Assembly: GCA_027618625.1 (NCBI GenBank)
Contig: JAQCER010000057.1
Span: 1 to 9,931, forward strand
From: Verrucomicrobiota bacterium
Lineage (GTDB): Bacteria > Verrucomicrobiota > Verrucomicrobiia > Verrucomicrobiales > DEV007
Length of the DNA: 9,931 nucleotides
Reading direction: 5' to 3'
Positions 6,953 through 9,931 of this stretch are shown here, one piece after another; the stretch's first letter is position 1, and each line of letters begins with the position of its first letter. The position numbers and the translations under genes are program-made. Under the pieces are notes generated by a model. That model was not told the origin of the DNA, searched no databases, and saw nothing but the letters and a program-made list of their open reading frames with translations.

Positions 6953-7022
6953 CTTCCCGAGACGGCTCGCTTCGGTCTGGCGACAACGGCGTCCCGCCGA
7001 CGCTCCCTTTCGCTGTTCTGCG

Positions 7023-7622
7023 TCACTCGCTCCGGCCATGCCGGGAGCGCGGGCGCGCCAGCAGGGCGAGGAACCCACCCAGCGCCAGCAGCAGGCCCGT
7101 CCCGGGCTCGGGCACCCACCGTGTCGTGGAGGACGAAGTCGAGTCTGTCGTTCTCTGCGGTCCACGTGGTCTGGTCCGGCGATCCGACCGAGTTCCCTGC
7201 CAATACGTCCATTCCCCAGAACCAGCCGTCGTCGGTGTCGGCAGTCGTGTCGTTGTGGATGCTCAGCCAGTAGGTCGTTCCCATGGTCACCGCCTGGCCG
7301 CCCGCCCAGGGCGGCCGTGTAGTTGTAGATGTCGAACCCAACTACGTCAAATGTGCTGTCCGCGCGCCCGACGGCGTTGCCGACGGGAAACGTGCCCAGA
7401 ACCGCTCCCGGCACTCCGGCGGCGTTTGCATTGAACACGATCGTGAACGAGTCGGTCGGCGGCGTCGATGCCCGCCGCGCCGCCGGCGCCGTTGTCGTAG
7501 ATGACGGCGGCCCCGGCTGGGTTTGGCAAGAGGACGGGCGCGAGCGCCAGCGGGAGGAGGATGAGCAGGAGGAGGCGGGAGGGAGTGCGCCAGGACGGCG
7601 ATGGCTGGAGCGTCGTTTTCGT
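7023..7622 (-). pseudogene. Broken PEP-CTERM sorting-signal protein
   Basis: Pieced over three frames, the minus strand codes for a typical exopolysaccharide-associated PEP-CTERM protein of about 200 residues. Part 1 (7622 to about 7455): KTTLQPSPSWRTPSR, then a hydrophobic LLLLILLPLALAPVLL and AGAAVIYDN, a signal peptide. Part 2 (about 7451 to 7307): DSFTIVFNANAAGVPGAVLG...GFDIYNYTAALGG. Part 3 (about 7300 to 7117): GTTYWLSIHNDTTADTDDGW...DRLDFVLHDTV. Part 4 (7115 to 7023, stop 7025-7023): VPEPGTGLLLALGGFLALLA then RPRSRHGRSE, that is the VPEP motif, membrane helix and basic tail read by exosortase. Each junction needs removal of one base (or four) at GTCGGTCG 7451-7458, GCCCGCCC 7300-7307 and CCC 7115-7117. 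The codon before KTTLQ is ACG (7622-7620), where ATG is expected. It is convergent with the beta-helix fragment. Confidence 0.75.
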
Positions 7623-7860
7623 AGTGTGTTGCTTGTGTCACTGCTGTGGCGGGGGGGGAAGGCAGGATTCCGGCTTTCGGTGCTCCCGATCAAGCTGGGT
7701 TCACATGCGGAGGGACGAGTTTCAGTTCAGGCGGAAGTGGAAGCGGGGGCGGAGGCAAGGAGGGCGGACGTCGAGAAATCGAGATCGAGACTGAATGGTT
7801 TGTTGCTTTATTTAATTTAACTACATCAGCTTTTCCAATCTGGAAGGAGGACGAGAGAAA
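7623..7860. other. Intergenic stretch with SD-like site at its right end
   Basis: No gene is supported here. It starts with a run of eight G near 7649, passes through purine-rich GGAAG/GGCGG sequence on the plus strand, then an AT-rich segment (TTTATTTAATTTAA, 7807-7820) that may hold a promoter. AAGGAGG at 7844-7850 is one of the few strong Shine-Dalgarno matches in the window and lies 10 bp before a GTG at 7861. Confidence 0.4.
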
Positions 7861-8148
7861 GTGCTCAGTGAAGACCAGGCTCGATTGCTGGGCTTACGCA
7901 TTCACCAGATCGATCGTCATTTCAAAGCACTCCACAAAGGCGATGATGACTTCGCGATAGAGATCGAGTTCAAGTACGATGAGCAAAAAACTCGCGATCA
8001 AACAGGCACGACCGACCGTGGGTCGACTGATGCTCGAATGGCCGTTGATGGTTCCGCCTCCGTCCTGTCACTGCCTACTCGCGTGACCACTGAACGTCGA
8101 GAACATTCGAATTTGTTCCGTGTAGACACATGCGACGTAGATCCTTGA
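7861..8148 (+). CDS. Hypothetical small protein, possibly a truncated gene
   Basis: 95 residues from a GTG at 7861, preceded by AAGGAGG (7844-7850) at 10-bp spacing. The first half, LSEDQARLLGLRIHQIDRHF then KALHKGDDDFAIEIEFKYDEQ, looks like real protein: an amphipathic helix followed by an acidic strand. After about residue 45 it becomes serine/threonine/arginine-rich (TTDRGSTDAR, TTERREHSN) and loses natural character, as if the frame had changed. An ATG at 7979 opens a second frame, MSKKLAIKQARPTVGRLMLE, ending at 8086. I do not recognise the family. It may be a decayed small gene; the good SD is the main support for it being real. Confidence 0.35.
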   Translation: MLSEDQARLLGLRIHQIDRHFKALHKGDDDFAIEIEFKYDEQKTRDQTGTTDRGSTDARMAVDGSASVLSLPTRVTTERREHSNLFRVDTCDVDP

Positions 8149-8208
8149 TCATGATTCCCGCTCCGACGAACCGCTATGGCTTCAGCCAGGCGATGACGCT
8201 TGCTGCGG

Positions 8209-8619
8209 CTAAGCCCTGAGACCTTGCTCAAGAGCGTCTTCCGAAATGACCTTCGCCTGTGCGAGCATGGTGAGGAAGTCGATGATGTTGTTCGCTTCCA
8301 CGATCTTGTCCTCTTTGATCCGGGCGGTATAAGCGAAGCAGAATTCCACCGGAAGTTTGGACGCGGTATGAGTGCCAGTGACACGACAAGTGCCTATGGT
8401 GCGGTCGCCGTCTTCCATGCTCTCAAGAACTGCGATGTGCATGTCGCTGATGGCGGCCTGCAGGTTCTTACGAAATTCGATGAAGCCCTCGGGATTGCGG
8501 GCGGACTCAGGGAGGCCCTCGATTTTACAAGGGCATCCCATGTGTTCGAGGACGAAGCCGTCGTTTCTTTTGTTCCAGACGTTTTCGAACCAAGCGCGGA
8601 GAAGTTGATCTGGAGTCAT
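8209..8619 (-). CDS. SnoaL-like / NTF2-fold polyketide-cyclase-type protein
   Basis: 136 residues, the usual length for the SnoaL-like group of the NTF2 superfamily: small alpha+beta cone-shaped proteins, normally dimeric and cytoplasmic, acting as cyclases, isomerases or simple ligand binders. Visible features are an N-terminal helix with LLRAWFENVWNKRNDGFVLE (6-25), a region GFIEFRKNLQAAISDMHIAV (45-64) and strands TIGTCRVTGTHTA, VEFCFAYTARIKEDKIVEAN, with a terminal helix DFLTMLAQAKVISEDALEQ. The pattern W-x-x-x-D/N...G-x-x-x-F/I...D-x-x-x-x-I...I-x-E matches ester-cyclase-like members. The substrate cannot be predicted. The ATG at 8619 has no SD on its own strand. It stands alone: its neighbours on the same strand are 273 bp away. 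Confidence 0.85.
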   Translation of the reverse strand: MTPDQLLRAWFENVWNKRNDGFVLEHMGCPCKIEGLPESARNPEGFIEFRKNLQAAISDMHIAVLESMEDGDRTIGTCRVTGTHTASKLPVEFCFAYTARIKEDKIVEANNIIDFLTMLAQAKVISEDALEQGLRA

Positions 8620-8702
8620 TGCTGCTAAGGAGGTGCTTTTTCAACCCCATCGCTCCGTCACCGCGCATCGCCCCGGGTTGGAGGGGGAGGAGGCGTCAAA
8701 AA

Positions 8703-8730
8703 GCCTTACCGCAAATTTCCCTGTCGTCAA
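8703..8730 (-). promoter_or_regulatory. Possible sigma70-type promoter for the SnoaL-like gene
   Basis: On the minus strand TTGACG (8730-8725) is followed after 16 bp by TAAGGC (8708-8703). The -35 box is good and the -10 box poor. It would leave a leader of roughly 80 nt before the ATG at 8619. The rest of the 8620-8892 gap shows no gene; a plus-strand AAGGAGGTG at 8629-8637 leads into no credible ORF. Confidence 0.25.
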
Positions 8731-8892
8731 GCACTTTCCGGGATACCGAACGGATCGGCGGTTGCTTGCGTAAACCCTGGCACTCGGCCGCAAACTCGCA
8801 TCACAAAGTCATAAGTATTACCGCCCCCATCCAGGCTGACAGCGGATTTGCAATTCACCCTTGTTCCCGTTCCTGAACCAGACCATTCGGAC

Positions 8893-9111
8893 TCAGATCG
8901 ATTGCGGCGCCGGTCGGTATTCGACGGCGGTCATGGTGATGAAAGGTATCGACGTGACCCTCTCGTCGTCATCGACAATTTGGACGAAAGTGCCCTTCGG
9001 TGACACAAAAATGTGATCCCTGGTCAAAACCGAATACTCCCGGCCGTCCGCAGTCCGGATGACAAATGGCGCGCCGGATTTCAGAGCGTCTTCGATTTGG
9101 GAACGGTTCAT
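8893..9111 (-). CDS. Small hypothetical protein, 72 aa
   Basis: A compact protein that opens with a helix (MNRSQIEDALKSGAPF), followed by about four beta strands: VIRTADGREYSV, HIFVSPKGTFVQIVDD, RVTSIPFITMTAVEY. The layout is that of a small beta-barrel or SH3-like domain. I have the impression that similar proteins of 60-75 residues with the opening [NS]-x-x-x-[IL]-x-x-[AL]-L and ADG-[RK]-x-Y are widespread in Verrucomicrobiota; their function is unknown to me. The ATG at 9111 is the natural start. No SD is visible. A perfect inverted repeat lies 42 bp upstream (9153-9175) and may be its operator. There are no membrane segments and no cysteines. Confidence 0.75.
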   Translation of the reverse strand: MNRSQIEDALKSGAPFVIRTADGREYSVLTRDHIFVSPKGTFVQIVDDDERVTSIPFITMTAVEYRPAPQSI

Positions 9112-9152
9112 CGTTCGGGAAATCTGGCCCTTGTTTCCGCTGCCTTCAACTG

Positions 9153-9175
9153 AATTCAGAAGTTAGTTCTGAATT
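9153..9175. promoter_or_regulatory. Perfect 9-bp inverted repeat, candidate operator
   Basis: AATTCAGAA (9153-9161), five-base spacer GTTAG, TTCTGAATT (9167-9175). The arms match exactly. The site lies between the leftward 72-aa gene and the rightward exported-protein gene. The absence of a T tract and of GC in the arms argues against a terminator; size and symmetry fit a dimeric regulator site. Confidence 0.5.
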
Positions 9176-9329
9176 GCAAGTAGTTCGAGCACCCTCCTCA
9201 ATGGATGAAATCCGTCGTCCTCGTCCTCGATCAGCATCTCCGTCCCGGCTCCGGCCGGGACAACCCCGTGGAAGCGTCGCCGGCGCCATGTCTTCGCTGG
9301 GAAGATTTAGCGAGGGTCTCTGGATATGA

Positions 9330-9356
9330 AATGGAATGCCCACGCGCATTTCCATT
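9330..9356. promoter_or_regulatory. Hairpin-forming inverted repeat before the last gene
   Basis: AATGGAATGC (9330-9339), loop CCACGC, GCATTTCCATT (9346-9356): ten pairs with one bulged T. It ends 33 bp before the ATG at 9390, so it could be a leader hairpin or an operator. A second GC-rich hairpin, GTCCCGG/CCGGGAC, is at 9242-9261. Confidence 0.4.
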
Positions 9357-9389
9357 GTCAGGCGCGACGGCATCGGGCAACTTCCTGGC

Positions 9390-9931
9390 ATGATCCTGTC
9401 TCCACTCCGTCGCCTCGCGCTGACCGTCTTCGCGCTCTCCCTCGGCTTTGCCACCGCTGCGCAGGCCGGCAGCTTCAAACGGATCGTCATTGACGGTGCG
9501 TTCGACGACTGGGCGGGCGTGCCGGTCCTGGCGGACGACGAGGAGGGAGGCGGAGGCATCTTCGATTTCAAGGACATCGCGGTCGCCAACGACGAGAACT
9601 TTCTCTACGTTCGTCTGCGTCTGCATGCGGGGGCGAACTACGCCGGCTTCCACCATCAGGTCGTAGTGGACGGCGACGGCGACACGTCCACGGGTCTGTC
9701 CTGGCTGGGGCTGGGTTCGGAGATGCTGATCGAGGACGGAGGTGGTTACCAGCAGAAGAACGGGGAGTTCAACGAAGGCGGGGTTTCGCTGCTGGACTGG
9801 CAGGCGGCTCCGGCGGGGGGCAGCGTCGCCCAAGTGGAGTTGCGTTTTTCCCGCACGACCCTGTTTGCGGACGGGGCGAGTGTGCTTTCGGCGTCGGACA
9901 TCGTCCTCAGCTTCGTGGCGCGGAACTTGGA
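9390..9931 (+). CDS. Exported protein with CBM9/DOMON-like N-terminal domain (partial, runs off the window)
   Basis: The frame from the ATG at 9390 stays open to the window end (180 codons). Residues 1-26 form a clear Sec signal peptide: a twin-arginine-free basic n-region (SPLRR), hydrophobic LALTVFALSLGFATA, and cleavage after AQA. The mature part begins SFKRIVIDGAFDDWAGVPVL (28-47), followed by DIAVANDENFLYVRLRL (62-78) and VVVDGDGDTSTG (91-102). IDG-x-x-DDW, D-[IL]-x-x-x-x-AND-[DE]-x-x-LY-[VI]-[RK] and the D-x-D-G-D-x-x-TG strand are the pattern of CBM9-like/DOMON-type domains. These often precede catalytic or anchoring domains in secreted carbohydrate-active proteins. The remainder is not visible, so the function is open. 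No SD precedes the ATG; a hairpin lies at 9330-9356. Confidence 0.8.
   Translation, partial: MILSPLRRLALTVFALSLGFATAAQAGSFKRIVIDGAFDDWAGVPVLADDEEGGGGIFDFKDIAVANDENFLYVRLRLHAGANYAGFHHQVVVDGDGDTSTGLSWLGLGSEMLIEDGGGYQQKNGEFNEGGVSLLDWQAAPAGGSVAQVELRFSRTTLFADGASVLSASDIVLSFVARNL

Noticed and set aside
6953..7022. Bidirectional terminator between the beta-helix fragment and the PEP-CTERM gene
   Set aside because: Only short weak stems (CGAG/CTCG, GGCG/CGCC) without a T tract.
7861..8148. Toxin-antitoxin pair from the two overlapping small frames
   Set aside because: Neither frame shows a known toxin or antitoxin motif and the second has no SD.
8619..8876. Plus-strand ORF of 85 codons starting at TTG with AAGGAGGTG inside it
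   Set aside because: The SD-like sequence lies after the start and the product has no natural composition; the SD match is probably chance.
9231..9833. Minus-strand ORF of 200 codons
   Set aside because: Shadow of the plus-strand exported protein, which has a clear signal peptide and domain pattern.

Overview
The window looks like a moderately GC-rich chromosome fragment from a Verrucomicrobiota- or Planctomycetota-type bacterium. The basis is an ASPIC/UnbV (CRTAC1-type) FG-GAP protein, a PEP-CTERM sorted protein, a HAF-repeat fragment, a four-helix-bundle-suffix protein, a xylose-isomerase-type enzyme and very few strong Shine-Dalgarno sites. This placement rests on gene content only. No rRNA, tRNA, CRISPR array, transposase or phage gene was seen.

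Layout. 1-2393 (+): a secreted FG-GAP/ASPIC-UnbV protein, read as one gene split by a frame change at a seven-G run; its signal peptide has no usable start codon. 2539-3411 (+): an intact short-chain dehydrogenase. 3430-4497 (-): an intact xylose-isomerase-family enzyme, convergent with the SDR. 4498-4992: about 500 bp intergenic, with a 10-bp inverted repeat 82 bp apart and an array with 9-bp period ending exactly at the next start codon. 4993-5748 (+): four-helix-bundle protein with a C-terminal topoisomerase-type zinc finger. 5762-6952 (+): a broken region joining a HAF-repeat piece to the 3' part of a beta-helix-like gene in another frame. 7023-7622 (-): a broken PEP-CTERM gene with an ACG where ATG is expected and three frame changes. 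7861-8148 (+): a doubtful small ORF behind a good SD. 8209-8619 (-): SnoaL/NTF2-like protein. 8893-9111 (-): a 72-aa hypothetical protein. 9390 to the window end (+): an exported CBM9/DOMON-like protein, cut by the window edge.

The genes do not form one pathway. The intact ones are single housekeeping or accessory enzymes; the broken ones are mostly exported, repeat-rich proteins. The clearest theme is decay, or sequence error, in extracellular proteins: five of the seven inferred frame changes have the sense of a +1 insertion and lie at short homopolymers or tandem units. I found no convincing new multi-gene system. The best candidate for something under-described is the four-helix/zinc-finger protein with its nonamer array.
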